Positions 22,181 through 36,002 are shown, counted from the stretch's first letter. The stretch: 64,000 nt of DNA from Apodemus sylvaticus (GCF_947179515.1 NC_067483.1:82668291-82732290); one strand, 5' to 3'. Numbers and translations: made by a program. Notes: a model not told the origin generated them from the letters alone.

Positions 22181-22548
22181 TAGACAAATGGATGGAGCTG
22201 GAGAACATCATACTAAGTGAGGTAACCCAGTCTCAAAAGATTAGTCATGGTATTTACTCACTAATAAGTGGATATTAGCCTAGAAAATTGGAATACCCAA
22301 AACATAATCCACACATTAAATGAGGTACAAGAAGAACGGAGGAGTGGTCTGGTTCTGGAAAGACTCAGTGTAGCAGTATAGGGCAAAACCAGAACAGGGA
22401 AGTAGGAAGGGGTAAATGGGAGAACAGAGGGAGGGAAGAGGGCTTACGGGACTTTCGGGGAGTGGGAGGGCCAGAAAAGGGGAAATCATTTGAAATGTAA
22501 ATAAAAAATATATCGAATAAAAAATAAATAAAAAAGAAAAAAAAGAAA
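22181..22548 (+). mobile_element. 5'-truncated L1, 3' end
   Basis: Begins within the ORF2 C-terminus (ACAAATGGATGGAGCTGGAG, ISGY stop), then the same 3' UTR as the element at 4220-6602, including GCTTACGGGACTTTCGGGGA and GAAATGTAAATAAAAAATAT, and an A-rich tail. No convincing target-site duplication was seen. Confidence 0.9.
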
Positions 22549-24518
22549 GGTGATCTTTGGAGCCCTTCTCCATGTGTTCAGAGACCCAGTGAGAGGCATG
22601 AAGATAAAAATATACGCATGGGTTCATATGTATAAAAGAGTGAAATACAGGAGAGAATGCATGCCTCTTAGGTACAGTGTGCTCTAGTTCGCTATTTCAC
22701 AGAAGTATGTCTATATTAACAAGACTGTCATCAATAATACTAACACGTTCTTACGACACAAAAGAGTCAGTGGGAACCTAGCTAACCTATGACTCTCTCC
22801 TAAGAAAACAGCAATGCTAAGGTGGGAAATGGAAGAAATAGATACCCTCCCCCCAAATCTGTAAATGCAATAGCAACTTGACATTTACAGGATTCAAAGA
22901 AGTCTCTCAGAAACAGAGTGCATTTCCATATCTGTCACTTTATGGGAAAGACAGCATTCCTGATAAGCAATTTCCAGAGTAGATCACTACAAAATGAAAA
23001 TGGAACACATCAACATTAGCAAAATCTAAAACAGAATTTCTGACTTGTGCTTTATTCTCACAGTAACATTCCAGATGACTTAAATTTCGTCCAGACTGAC
23101 ATCATAAGCATCGTACATAAGCACTGACTGACATTATAAAAGAGAAATTAGTCAACAAAGTCATAATGTGTATTACAGGGAATGGTCAATCCATAGATAA
23201 AGGTATAAAACTAATGCTGAGATAGGAGAGCACTTAGCAAGGCTTTCATCCACTAGGAGAGTCCTGCTTAGATGGATATCTGTCAGAATGAATAAAAGAT
23301 AGCATGCATGAAATAGTGTGAAAGGCTAGGAGGCATCTCGAGATCATGGGCACCACTATAATTAAATGAAACCCACAGTTAGGGATTGAACAGATCGCCT
23401 TGCTCATTGCCCAGCCCTCTTGGAAGCACTCTTGGTTAGAGGCTGTCCAGCCCCCAAGGCAGGAAGTGATAAACACAGAACAAGACAAGGAAGTCCCTGA
23501 AGGTGATCGGCTCTCAGTTCCAGTTTATTAAGGAAGAACAGGGAATATGTACTTAGGTACAAGCAGGAACTTAGGATGATCAGACAGGGGAAAATGAAAT
23601 TGTCATTGTCACCAACAAGTGCCTGGCTTTAAGGAAATATGAACTAGAACACTATGCTATGTTGGCCGCAATTGGCATCTTCCCCACAGTGGCAATAATA
23701 TTGAATTGGGCACAGCATGCAGACACAACTACAGAACATACACACTGGCTGTCATTGACCAAGTGACTTTGATATCAATACAAGGAATCAGAAAAGACTG
23801 AAAAAAAAAAAAAAAAAACCCTTGTTAGCTACCTTTTAAAAGTAAAACTGAGTATATAGCTTGTTTTTTTAAGGGGAGTTTAGCAAATGCCTTCCAGCTA
23901 CTAAGAAAACATTGCTTCAGATGCCACCCTGCATCCACTGCAGATAATTTGTTGGCTTGGCAACAAATTAACTATCTAGCAGGAAAAGGAGCGTCACATC
24001 CAACCCTAACCCCAGGATGGTAATAGAGTTATTCGAATTGGTAATGACAGCAAAAATCAAGTTTCTATTCATTGATCATTTTTACATTTTACACTCACAC
24101 TAGTTAGAATTATTGAATTGTTCAGTAACATTGTAATTAAAAATAAGCATACTACTGAAACACTCCATTTTCCCTGTTCCTATCTTTTTATTAGTAATTA
24201 TTTTAAATGGCTTTTTAAATTGTGTATATTGTAAAACATGATTGGTAACATGTTCTATCTTTTAATTAGTTTGGCTATCTAAATGATTAATATCACTTTT
24301 TAATGTCAAAAGCTGTCTTTTCAAGGGTACCCTTACGTAGGAATATTTCAAGCTCTATAAAGGCAGTCTTCATATTTAATTAAAATATAGCAAAAATTGC
24401 TCCTTTTTGTTTAATTTTGAGTTTTTAATGTAATGACAGCATTTTGCCCTTCCATTTCTTCCTGCCAAGCCCTCCACATACCTCTCTGCTCTTCCCTTTA
24501 AAACCACAACCTGATTAA
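22549..24518. other. Unique intron, nothing recognised except A18
   Basis: No gene or SINE supported. A pure A18 run lies at 23801-23818. Confidence 0.5.
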
Positions 24519-24542
24519 CACACACACACACACACGCACATA
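24519..24542. repeat. (CA)n microsatellite
   Basis: About 11 CA units with one CG interruption. Confidence 0.93.
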
Positions 24543-25997
24543 ATATATACATTATGTATGTTTGCAGGGTTGACCATCTGGCACCAGATAACCAATGGTT
24601 CGCTCTGCCCAGGGAAAACCTCCCCTTAATAGGCAGTCTTATAGACATTTATGGTCTCAAGGGGCTGCTCCTTAGGGATGGACAAATGCAAGTTTAATGG
24701 AAACTGAGAACTTCAGTTCACTTTCTGCTCAGAGTGGAGGAGAATAACGTCCAAGCCAACCCACAGGAGGCAATGGAAGTCTTCCAACAGTGAAGCGTGT
24801 TGTCTGGTTCTACAGAGTAAGAGAATTTTTGAATGTCAAGGGCATGAACTGTTAACAGAACACTATCTCATCAAACATGTTTCTTCTGAGGCTAGGTTAA
24901 TAATCTAAAGGATGGTAGTGGTCAATGTGTCTGGAAGTTATCAAAGGTTTGGTCGTCTTGATTTTAAGCTTCTACTTTATGAGCACATCAATAATGTCTC
25001 CTTATGTTCATACAGTACACAGGTCCTGGTGTAATTTTAAGAAAAAAAAAGTGTTTATGCCATTAAGAGGTCTTTACTCTTCTGTGTTCCTTGAATCTCC
25101 AAGTGAACTCAAGCAAGCAACACTGTCCACCAGAACAAGGGAACATGCCCAGAGGAACCACATTTGCTCCTGTTCCTGATCTACTAAAGTATATCTTTTC
25201 AATTTCTTACCAACTATAGCACCAAGACTGATCCTCATCTACTCCCTCAGTTATAGATATCTTTGCTCAGAAGTCCTGTGTTTTGCAGACCTATGTATCT
25301 TATATTTTGTCAAATACTACTCCTAATTATTCCAGAAGAGACTAACATCCAACATTATTTTCCCCCATCACTTTTATAAAGGAAATGTGTCTAGGTACAT
25401 TGGATCATGGCATGTTAGTTCTAATAGTGTAAACATAGGTGTAGCTGTTGCTAGTGTCCCTCTCTTAATTCACCTGCCTTATCTCCCAACCCATTTCTGT
25501 CATTGAGCTACTATGAAGTCCTATGTAAACTCAAGTCTCTTAAACATTTTTAAATCTCTCACTGCCTTGCCTTAGATAAGGTCTCTATAGTCTCTGCTTC
25601 AATTATAAGCCAAAAACTGGTATTCTCTATCCTTCTTTTCAGGAGAAAGCTATTTTAAATATCAATAATACTGTTTCCCTGATTTAAACAGAGCTAAGGG
25701 TTGATCTCAGCAGAGAACAATTCCTTAGTGTGCTCAAGATGTACTTAATCTGTAGCACCATAGTGAAAGGAGTCTTGTCCTTGTTAGCTTGAGCAGTTGA
25801 TGGCTCAGACCCATGAGTATATAGACAGCACTGATTATACAAATCGGGGTGTGTGTGTAGCTATGAAGTTGGGAGATTTCATGTCTTTGGAGTAGAGAAA
25901 ACCAGGAGGAAATGGAGCAAAGGAATAGAGAATAAGTGATTGAAATACATTATACACATATAAAAATTTCTCAAGGAATAAATTTAAAAATTATATT
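24543..25997. other. Unique intron, nothing recognised
   Basis: No feature supported. Confidence 0.5.
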
Positions 25998-26010
25998 AAA
26001 ACATTAATTT

Positions 26011-26374
26011 AGGGGAATCCTCTGGGTATATGCCAAGGAGAGGTATAGCAGGGTCCTCCGGAAGTGTCATTTCAGTTTTCTTAGGAACCGCCAGACTGAT
26101 TTCCATAGTGGTTGTACCATCTTACAATCCCACCAGCAGTGAAGGAGTGTTCCTCTTTCTCCACATCCTCACCAACACCTGCTGTCTCCTGAGTTTTTAA
26201 CCTTAGCCATTCTGACTGGTGTGAGGTGAGATCTCAGTGTTGTTTTGATTTGCATTTCCCTAATGGCTAATGATGTTGAGCATTTCTTAAGGTGCTTCTC
26301 GGCCATCCGAATTTCTTCAGGTGAAAATTCTTTGTTTAGGTCTGTACCCCATTTTAATAGGGTTATTTGGTTCC
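26011..26374 (-). pseudogene. L1 ORF2 segment, inverted half
   Basis: Minus-strand coding for the region before the ORF2 C-terminus, including HLTPVRMAKVKNSGDSRCW and the zinc-knuckle-like CWRGCGERGTLLHCWWDC. Contains stops and is non-functional. Confidence 0.9.
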
Positions 26375-26375
26375 C

Positions 26376-26660
26376 CTAGCATGCAATAAGGACACATGTT
26401 CCACTATGTTCATAGCAGCCTTATTTATAATAGCCAGAAGCTGGAAAGAACCCAGATATCCCTCAATGGAGGAATGGATACAGAAAATGTGGTATATATA
26501 CACAATGGAGTACTATTCAGCAATTAAAAACAATGAATTCATGAATTTTTTAAGCAAATGAATGGAACTGGAAAATATCATCCTAAGCGAGGTAATGCAA
26601 TCATAAAAGAATACACATGGAATGCAATCATTGATAAGTGGATATTAATTAGCCCTGAAG
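26376..26660 (+). pseudogene. L1 ORF2 C-terminus, sense half
   Basis: Encodes CNKDTCSTMFIAALFIIARS and EEWIQKMWYIYTMEYYSAIK before the frame decays near the ORF2 stop. Confidence 0.9.
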
Positions 26661-26914
26661 CTCTGAATACTGAAGATACAATTAGCATATCAAATGATTC
26701 CCATGAAGAAGGAAGAAGAGAAGGCCCTAATCCTGGAAAGGCTTGATCCAGCATTGTAGGGGAGTACCAGGACAGAGAAAAGGGAGGGGGAAAGATAGAA
26801 GAATGGATGGAGAGAAGAGGACTTATGGGAGGGGGGAACTGGGAAAGAGGAAAGCTTTTGGATTGTAAACAAAGAATATAGAAAATAAAAATATATATTT
26901 AAAAACATTAATTT

Positions 26915-29795
26915 CTATTTATTCTTCTGAAAAAATCTATCTTCTCAGAGTTCAGTTCCTGCCTTCTGTCTTCCCCCCTTAAATTCATGAAGTCCATGTA
27001 CTCTGCAAACACATCATCTTTTTACAAAGGTTGTTGCAGAGTGATGTGTATACTTACAAGGCATCTGTCCTGACCTAGAGGCTTCCCTTCCATCCAGATG
27101 AGTCTGATTCAGACTTCGCAAAATCTCTAAGCTAACTGTCACCTTCACCAAGCAATGTCTTTGACCCCACTGGCAGGACTCTACAAGCTTCTAAGACAGG
27201 ATTATAGAAAGTCACCCCTCCACCTCATTATATTCTCACTAGAATGAGATCATTTCATGCTCAGAGACCATGTCTTTTTCTTCAAGCCAGAACAAAAGCA
27301 CTTCTAATACCATGAACACCTAAGTCATATATAACTTATGATTATCAGGGGAGAGTCTACAATCCTAAGGCTCAGTCAGCTTCAGATACCATAGTCTAAA
27401 ACCAAGAAATTGGTAGAATGTTTCAGTTCATGCCATAATAGTGTGAAAAATAACTTTAGAAAATTTCTATTCACTCAAATACCATTGAAACAATTATACT
27501 AGTTTCTACAAGATGTTCTTTTGGAAAACTATATAATTTGCATATGTTGACAAAGCTACAGAAACATGAAAGTGTAACCATTCTCTAAATCAGCATGAAA
27601 GCAAATATTCCCACTAAAAATGGTAACGATGGATCAGCCAGCTAACAGATAGCTAATGACCACCTCCTCGGCTGGATGCTGACTTTGATGCTGGGATGAC
27701 AGGAGTGAGCATATGGAGTCTCCCTGTGGTTTATGTGATTGTCAAGGAGAAAGACATTTCCAAATGCTACCGTGAATGTATTCATAATTGTTAGATGGAA
27801 TAAAGAACTCTGAGGAAAAGGAGCATGGTGTTAGGAGAAGATAGAAATGAGTGTAGCTATGAAGAGAGGATGTCTGAGCAGAGCAAATGGGGGAAGGGCA
27901 GGAAGTGTTTCAATCAGAAAACCACGGTGGCAGGAAACATCCACGCCGAGATAGAGGGAGATGAAGACAGAGCTGAAGAGTGACTTCTACAGCAGGAATC
28001 TAAGCATCACTATGAAATGGAGTCCAAGAGTTCAGTAATGACATGGTATTGTTCAAGGATGAAAAGAAACAGAATATACTGTCCCCCCCCCAAAAAAAAA
28101 ACATGTTGGGGCACTGACAATTTGAGCTAAACACAACTGAGAAACAGAAGATGCAAGCAGGACTTCCTGCTTGCACCCCTTGTACTTAAGACAAAGCATA
28201 TCTACCCCATAAGAAAGACACTTCCTGGTGCCGGTAAGAGGACCATGTGCTTTCAGCCAAGATGAAGCATGGGTATCAAGTAAGCTTGCATAAACAAAAC
28301 TGATTAAAATAACCTCAATGTCTACATCCCCCCCACGCATACACCTGTCTCCCAATATGGGTCCCCATTAATATTCCTACAATTCTCTAATCTCAAACTC
28401 CCTTCATTATTCTTACCAATTCTCCACAATTGATCATCTTTTGTTAAAAAATTTATCTAAACCTCCAAGTCTAACCATTCATTAAGAGTTTACATTTCTT
28501 CTCTACAAATTCCACCATGGGGTAAACATGCACCAGTTACATTCATGAACCTGTCTCCTGTTAGCCTCTTTTTCTTTGTCTTCATTGGCAGGCCTTATAG
28601 TTAAGAAGACAAGGCTTTCATCTCATTGAGGCTTTGGCTTTATCTTAAAATGAAAAAGAGACAATAAATGGCCAGGTTTGAGATTTGAAAGCACCAGAGT
28701 AACCACCCTGTGTGGAAAGAAAAGATAGCATATAAGGTAGACCTTTATTTGGAGGAAAGAACATATTCCAGACTAGAGTAATACTGGAATAAAGGGAGAT
28801 GAGACAAAGTATCTCAAGGCTCCTCTGAACAAGACATTGAGAACATCTGCTGGCAGAGTAGATGGAAGAAGACAAGGCTAAACGAAAGTCAGGGGGATGA
28901 CAGCATTTTTCATGTAATCTTTATAATGACAGGAAATGAGAAGAAGCTAAGATACAGTGATGCATCTCATTTTGGACATGTTACATTTGAGGCTTCTTTG
29001 AGATATTCAAGAAGAAATAGTGGAGATTAGATTTTTAAAAAGTATGAATTAAACAAATGTATTAGCACATAAATCATAATGAAAGCCATGAGCACGAGGG
29101 GAGTTGCCTCAAGAAAAGAAGTAGACGGAGAATTGCATCACTAAGTCAGAGTTTCATTTATTCTCTGATAGTCTGCACAAAAGCAGAAAGCCCAGGGAAC
29201 CTAGTCTCTGCGTGAGCCAGCTCTACATCACCTTTTCTTTCCCTACCTCTAATTCTCTCAATTTTACATTTATAATATAAGGAAAGAGAACTTTAAGAAA
29301 TCCCCAAACTGTAGAGAAACTAGAAAGGTTAAGTCAAGGTCATGACAAAAAACAGAAGAAACAAAGACCAGGGCCCTTTTATAAACACCCCAAAAGATTT
29401 CCATCTAGAGGACCTGTAGACTTAAGGATGGATAGAAACATCTACAGTACCTAGTGACCTACAAGTAACACTATGTCTATATCATGCTGTAACAACACAT
29501 GCTTTTACAGAGGAAAACTCAAGGCAGAGATCAGAACAGTAATGGCTATCAAAAATGGCTCCACAGTAGATTAAATATTAGCATGCTCTATAAAAGTGAG
29601 CCAAGGGGTTGAACTTCCTGACCCTCCAAATAATTTTCTATGAAACAAACAATAATTCGAATATTGTAAAAAATAAAGTACCATATTTAAAGCTTCTAAA
29701 TGTGCAGCATTTTCATAAATTACTAATTAATATTTATGACAAAGTCAACATAAAGATAAATTCATCAGCAAAAACAAAACCAAGAAAATCTTATC
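26915..29795. other. Unique intron, nothing recognised
   Basis: No exon or repeat supported. A C9A10 run lies at 28083-28101. Confidence 0.5.
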
Positions 29796-29900
29796 CAACT
29801 ATGGTGGGACACTCCTGCAACCCCAGCAAGGAGGAAGACTATAAATATGAGACAACCTCAACATTCAGTGAATGACACTGAGTCTCATATAAACAAGCAG
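29796..29900 (+). mobile_element. B1-like fragment
   Basis: CTATGGTGGGACACTCCTGC then AACCCCAGCAAGGAGGAAGA follows the B1 start. The right half is diverged. Confidence 0.5.
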
Positions 29901-30814
29901 AATAGACCTCAGAGGCTTACTCAAACCTGTAGATACATTAGGATACTAAAGCAGCAAATATTCCTCTCACTGGGATTTAAGGACCATCATGTATTATAAG
30001 TTTATTAGTTCCTTAGCATCCAAAACATCTACGGTTATATAAGCTAAAAATCTACATTCAAATAATATTCAATCTTTTTATAATGTAATATATGATCTAA
30101 GGAGAAAAAACACAAAAGTATACTATTTCAATGCCTTGTTAAGCAACAAAGTGCCTATGTTGTCTATTTTGATTCTTTCAAATAGCATGTAGCCAAGATA
30201 AAATATCATGGCTATAAAATATCATTACAACACACAAACACTTTTGAAATGTAAAATCATTTATTTCCTCTAGTATTCATAAACCTCTCTGCTCTATTTG
30301 GGATGTGGGTCTTTATTATACTTACTCTCAGACTGTAATATAAAGCATTTTTGACAGATAGCGGGACTGTGGATTTCCTTACTGAAGATTTCCGCTGTGA
30401 GATGAATAAACTCTTTAAGTTACAGGATATGAATTCTAGGGAAATGGTTTCCATGCAAACTGTGACTTATGAAACTCATTTAAAGAAAATGCTCCATAAA
30501 AGCTACAGGCATGACTTTAACTCCACAGTTATCTTTTCCAATTTGCAGATACCATTGTACAAATTTGAGTGTACATTTTAATAAGCCTTGCTCAGTAATA
30601 TTTGAGTTTCATTTTATATTGTGATGGACTATTTATATCCAGATATAAGTTGCCTTATTTGAACTGGAAGGATTTGAGGCAAAAATCCCTCCTAGACATC
30701 CAGAAGACATTCCTTAGGTACTGTCTCAGAGTTCACATCTCAGGTGTCCCCTAAACATTCGACTACATTCACACCCAGTGCTCAGACACACCAAATTAAG
30801 ACAATAAAAGACAG
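29901..30814. other. Unique AT-rich intron, nothing recognised
   Basis: No feature supported. Confidence 0.5.
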
Positions 30815-31090
30815 ACAGGCTGAGGAGATGCTTGGTGAGTAAAAGGCTAGCCTCATGGGAATGAGGATCTTAATTCAGGTCCCTAGAATCCATAGAAAAT
30901 ATCCATGGAAGTGGCAGGCTTGTCACCCTAATGGTAGAGAGATGGAGACAGACAGATGCTAGGTGCTCCCCAGTCAGCCAATCCAGCTGGAACTCAGAGG
31001 TCCAAGTCCAGGAAGAGGCTTTACCTCACAAAATAAAATGGACATGAAATTGAAGAAGGCACATATGCATCGGTACACACCAATGTTCAC
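30815..31090 (+). mobile_element. B3 SINE
   Basis: ACAGGCTGAGGAGATGCTTG start, GATCTTAATTCAGGTCCCTA, AGTGGCAGGCTTGTCACCCT and a long 3' part ending near GCACATATGCATC fit a diverged B2/B3 SINE with insertions. Confidence 0.65.
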
Positions 31091-31983
31091 CCCAGGCTAA
31101 AATAATCAGTTACTCATATCTAGTTTTTTGCTAGAATGAGAGACAATTCTTATGACACCTATACTTTCATACTTAGGACACATAAGCCAGGATTCTTGTC
31201 AAATCATCCTGGATAGTGTAAACCATTGGATAATTCTTTTTCCCACAACTGACATTTTAAATTGTATTGTCTTTTTAAAAATCAGTATATAAAGTGATAG
31301 GCATTGTTGGACTAATGACTTTTTAACCTTCTACTAAAAGAACACACTTTAGTCTCTGATACAACCTAGACATTTTATGTGATGGGTTTCTCCAGTGCAA
31401 TTAAAATATTAATCTAAATCTTAACAAATCAGAATGTCTACAGTGTATTTGGAATCCTGCATTCCTACAGGTTCATCATCCTAATCAATTTGTGGTTGCC
31501 ACATTCCAGATGACCAACTGCTCCAGACAGAGCAGATCCCTCTTTTATAAAAAAATACTTTTCATTCTTCTCATTATTATTATCATTCTGCAACCATAAG
31601 AATGTCATGTATATTGTATAATGTGGAAGATTGTTATTGTATCTAATTAGAATCCTAGTATTGGAAAAGCTTAAGAGAGAAAACCGAAGAAGTGTACATG
31701 GCTTAAAAAAAAAAAAAAAAAAAAAGTAGGTGTCTGATGGTGGAGGTTTGGGTGAAGTGAGAAAGAGAAGTACTCACTGAAACTACAGATCTGTGACTCC
31801 AAGGACTAGGGCAAGATCTGCAAAGCTCCAAGGAATGCCCTTCCTCATCTCTGCTTCTCTTTCCCAATGTGTTTTATTGTTCTCAATGTGCAGAGAGGCT
31901 TTCTCTCCTCTCTGCCCATGGCCTTCATTCTACCTCTAGGTCAACTTCTATTTACACCTGCATTGCATGATGCAATTATGTGT
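31091..31983. other. Unique intron with A21 run
   Basis: No gene. Pure A21 at 31705-31725 without a recognised retroposon body. Confidence 0.5.
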
Positions 31984-32054
31984 TATCTGTCTGTCTATCT
32001 TCCTTTCTGTCTATCTTTCTACCTATCTGACTGTCTATCTATCCACCTATCTGC
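31984..32054. repeat. Imperfect (TCTG/TCTA)n tetranucleotide repeat
   Basis: CTGTCTGTCTATCTTCCTTT and CTATCTATCCACCTATCTGC style units over about 70 bases. Confidence 0.88.
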
Positions 32055-35000
32055 CCCCTACAAATACTTCCACATTGTCATTTTAAGAAGCTCAGCAGAA
32101 TGCCAGGGACTTGATACACCAGGCTATGGTTGGTACCCATATCTGCCATACGTATCATGGTTCCTGAACAATTTATACAACTGGAAAACCAGTGAGGGAC
32201 AAAGACAAAGTTTTAAGTGAATCTATCCAAGGACAGTTCGTAAGTTGACTAGCATGGAAGACCTACCCAAAGCTCCTCTCTTTGGTCTTAAAACCATAAA
32301 ACAGAAGAAATATATATCTGGATGGAAAAAAAGGAACAAAATTGGTAGTAAAGCACAAATCAACCTATATGATATGCTTTAGAGTTGTAATAGGATGCAT
32401 TCTGGGTATAGACCCCAGATGGTGCAGGGAGAGGTATTGAGTTCCCTGTTTTGCAACTAGCTGTTTTCATTTTTGGTTATTGCTGGCATAACATGGCTAC
32501 TATGATTTGACACACACTTTATTTTTCAGCTCTTGAGATTGAACACAGGGTCTCATATGTTTCAGGTGGATGATCATATCTCCTGCATCCTCTTTACTTC
32601 TGAAACATGGGTTCTGCTTTATGAAGCTGGGTAGCCATCCCCATGCATAGCTACTGACATCCGTGATCCTATGAATGGCTGAGATCCTTGGCTTTGGAAT
32701 AATAAGCACAATGAGTTACGTTACTTTACCTAACCCTCATTTATCCCTCACATGAAATATATAAACAAAAGACATTGAATGACCTACACTGTCTGACTTA
32801 ATGTCAGGCTGAAAAAAAGAAGAAGAAAAAGGAAAAAAAGATGATAAAAATAATCAAAAGATTTGCATAAGCACACTGGAAAGTGCCCAGGATGTGAGTA
32901 AAGCTAATGGTGCGTGAGGCCTGACCAGACTTGTAAACAAGCTTTCTAGGAGACACCAAAGAAATTCTTCTGACACCTCATTGTTAAAACTGAAGTTCTG
33001 ATTTTCTGGTCCTCATTGGTCCTAGATATATTTCTAATAAATTTCCATACAATGTTAAACCATCTATGGAAGACACTTGCTGTGTGGTGCCCCACATCTA
33101 GGTAAAGATACTCTCTCATGTTAATGACTATTAAGAAGATGAGTAGCTAACCTGAAAAAGTTGGGTGAATGGTATTGAGACTCTTTGTCATTTATAGAAT
33201 GGTACCTGATGCACACAGGCTCCTGTCCCTGATAATCTTAGCACTAGCCTTTCAGGCAATCGCAGGCCTTCACCAGAGTTGTTTCTAGTAATACTGAGGG
33301 TGGTGAAGTCAACACCTGCCTTGTTTCATCGGTAAGACTAACGTAAGAAAGGCTCAGGGTTAGGGAGACGTGAGAGGCACAGGGGGGTGGCAGCAATGAG
33401 CAGTAGGAGCTGCGCAGCAATGTGGTAAAGAAATTAACAATGAGAAAGACCATGGTAAAGATCTGGGGGAAGGAAGCATCAAAAATTACTGAAAATAAAA
33501 AAGTAGAGAGAGCTTGAGGCCACACTAAGTTGAAATAATTGTTAGAGAGAAGCCAATAAATTCTAGACCTATCAATTTTATTGCAAAGTATCTAATTAAA
33601 CTCAGAGACTAGAACGCCTTAAAATTCTAAGGAACACAGTCACAATTTAACACAAAGTGCTCAGTATCATATTGCATATCTTCTTTAACTGCTATTGTTA
33701 TTGTTTTATATGAGCAAATACTACAACAGGGTGTATTACCAAGCTCTATATCCTAGCCCACTTTTCCATTAACACAGCCAAGCTGTCAGTGAGGATGTCT
33801 TCCAATAACTTATTAGGGAGGAATTCCTAAACATAAAGAACTTGCTCCATAATTTTAGATCCCAGTTAAATGGATAAATTTTACAACCAAACAATGTAAA
33901 ACTAAGATACAGGCAATATTCCAGCACAAAATTCCTACTGAGGGCTTTTTATGTTCTAAGTGCAAAGTGTCTTCTTGCTTTCTTCACCATCTTCTGTTAA
34001 TCAAACTTAAAAATATTATTGTAAGAAGGGTAGAAAGGCAAGGATGTAGGACTACAGTGAGTTGAGCAAGATTAGTTTACAAGATAATGAAAATAGAATT
34101 TTCTAGAAAAGTTCAACTTTCTAAAGGCATTCATTACTGGTTTGCTTTTATACCCGATTTGGCAAGAAAGGGTGAAAGAGTGGAAGGGGGAAGCATGGAG
34201 AAGGGGAAGAGAATACGGGAGAGGAAAGGTTTAGGATAATTTTCATAAAAAGTTCTCTGAACTGTCTATTGAAAGGATACATCTTAATAAATGGAATGTT
34301 CTGATATAGACTGATGGTGATAGTGCTGACAGCATCAAGTTTCAGGTGTAGAAAGGAAAGACAAGACACTCGGTTGAAATAGACATGAAAAGAAAGAAGG
34401 GGGTACCCTGTGCTACTAGGGCCATGTCACCCTTCGGGAGCTCTCACAAGACTGAGGCACCTCTTTTCTTTCAGAGACTAACAGTTATAACACCCCAATA
34501 CCAGGACCTGCTTGGGTGCCCCTTCAGTGCTCAGTCTTGCTCTTGTCCAGTGTTCAGACTTCCCAGGACCCTGCTTTAGGAGGAAGCAGGAGCAGCTTTT
34601 TCACGGGGTCCTCCCATGTGCCCTCCCACTGGTGCCTGAATCCTTGTGTCTCCAGTCACCTTATGGTAGTTCATGGCTCTTCATGGCTATGTCTCAGGCT
34701 TTAGATGTGGCTTCAAATGCTTCTTTCCTTACCAGGCTGAGTCATGCCCATTACTACTCTGGCCGCACCACTACATCTGCCACAGGCTCATGGAGTCAGC
34801 ACACACATTATTAGCTGGTTATTGTCCATTCTTTCTCTTTGGTTTTACATCATTTCAAATGATACTCATAGTCTCCTATTTCTGAAAAGGAATCTCTTCT
34901 TCTCAGTCTTGGTCACAAAGATAAAGATAAACATGATCTGTGTCCTATTTTATCCTACATGCCCAGCTACAAAATTCTCTTACATTTCCTTGTTTTCAAT

Positions 35001-35090
35001 CCCTAGGTGTTAAAGACTTAGTCTACAGATAAAAAAGAGACTTAAAAAGTATCTTCACAAAAGAGTCATACCCACTCATCATAGCATGCA
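32055..35090. other. Unique intron, mostly unassigned
   Basis: No exon found. 32515-32580 (GAGATTGAACACAGGGTCTC) resembles an antisense ID/B4 left part but is too short to be sure. At 34385-35013 several plus-strand frames of 60-100 codons overlap in a GC-richer patch. None is recognised. Confidence 0.4.
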
Positions 35091-35422
35091 TTTCTTTTTT
35101 AGTATGTGCATGCATGTGTGCATGTACATGCAGATACATGACAGCATATTTTTATACTCCCCATGTTACCCTCAGGAGCCATGTTTCACTGTTCTGCATC
35201 TTTAACAGAGTCTGTTATTGAACTTGAAGCTCAGTATTAGGCCAGACTAGCTAGCCAATGAGGTTCAGGAGTTTTCCTATCTCTATTTCATCCCTCCCCC
35301 ACTAACACTAGCAGTATTCCCTCTCATGTCCAGCTTTTGACATGGGTTGCCTGGAGTCAAAATTGATTCCTGAGTCTTGTGTCACAGGTTCTTTTACAGA
35401 CAAAGCCATCTCCCCAAACTCC
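35091..35422 (-). mobile_element. B4/RSINE1-type SINE
   Basis: An antisense tail (GTGCATGCATGTGTGCATGT) is followed by TTGAACTTGAAGCTCAGTAT, TAGGCCAGACTAGCTAGCCA, CTTTTGACATGGGTTGCC, and ends AGCCATCTCCCCAAA, the reversed tRNA-derived head. The order fits a B4/RSINE1 element. It ends about 580 bases from the Rgs7 donor. Confidence 0.72.
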
Positions 35423-36002
35423 TCATCATAACACTCTATGTTAAAAAAAATATTAAAGCTCTTTGTCACACCTATTTGTCAGAATTTGAATCCTGGCTAG
35501 CTTTTAGAGACTCACATCATGGCCACGCCATTCCTGCATGGTTGCCTACTTGCTCTCTGTGTTTTTTTCCCAGTTCTCGGGCACAGCTGATGTGGCTGTG
35601 TCCTCCTGGTGGCATGACCCTTCCAAAGCTTGCCAATTCTGAGCAGTCTGTGCTTCTAGACTCCTTCCCTGACTTTTCCTGGATCATCTCTAACTCTCTC
35701 AATCTCCATCTTTAGTGTCCATGGCATAGTTTTACATATCATTAATTATTTTCACATTGTTCTTTTCTCTTTATTTCATATATGTTGATTCTGTCTTTCC
35801 AAGTAACTCCATACTGGGCTAAGACTCTTGGTTCACGCCATGTCTTCCACTCATTTCCAGGGACTTACCACAATGATGGATGTGCTGTGGCATCTTACAC
35901 ATTGATGTTTAACAACACTCTAAAGGGTTAAAAAGCCAGTTATGTGACACATGTGGAAGAAGACATGACATGTAGAAGAAAACATATCTATGTCAGATGG
36001 CC
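35423..36002. other. Rgs7: Intron just downstream of the Rgs7 donor
   Basis: No repeat recognised. Apart from the donor, no splicing motif stands out. Confidence 0.5.

Larger units (their letters stand above)
26011..26901 (+). mobile_element. Twin-primed (5'-inverted) L1 insertion
   Basis: 26011 to about 26374 is antisense ORF2. Its reverse complement encodes SGDSRCWRGCGERGTLLHCW and PEDPAIPLLGIYPED. From about 26372 the element is in sense and continues the same ORF2 with CNKDTCSTMFIAALFIIARS, then 3' UTR and an A-rich end. The two halves are adjacent in the L1 and share about six bases (TTCCCCT) at the junction. A perfect 13-bp target-site duplication, AAAACATTAATTT, flanks the whole at 25998-26010 and 26902-26914, proving a single insertion event. 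Confidence 0.95.

Noticed and set aside
34385..35013. Cluster of five overlapping plus-strand ORFs
   Set aside because: Different frames overlap, none is recognised and no splice context was found; GC-richer patch with few stops.
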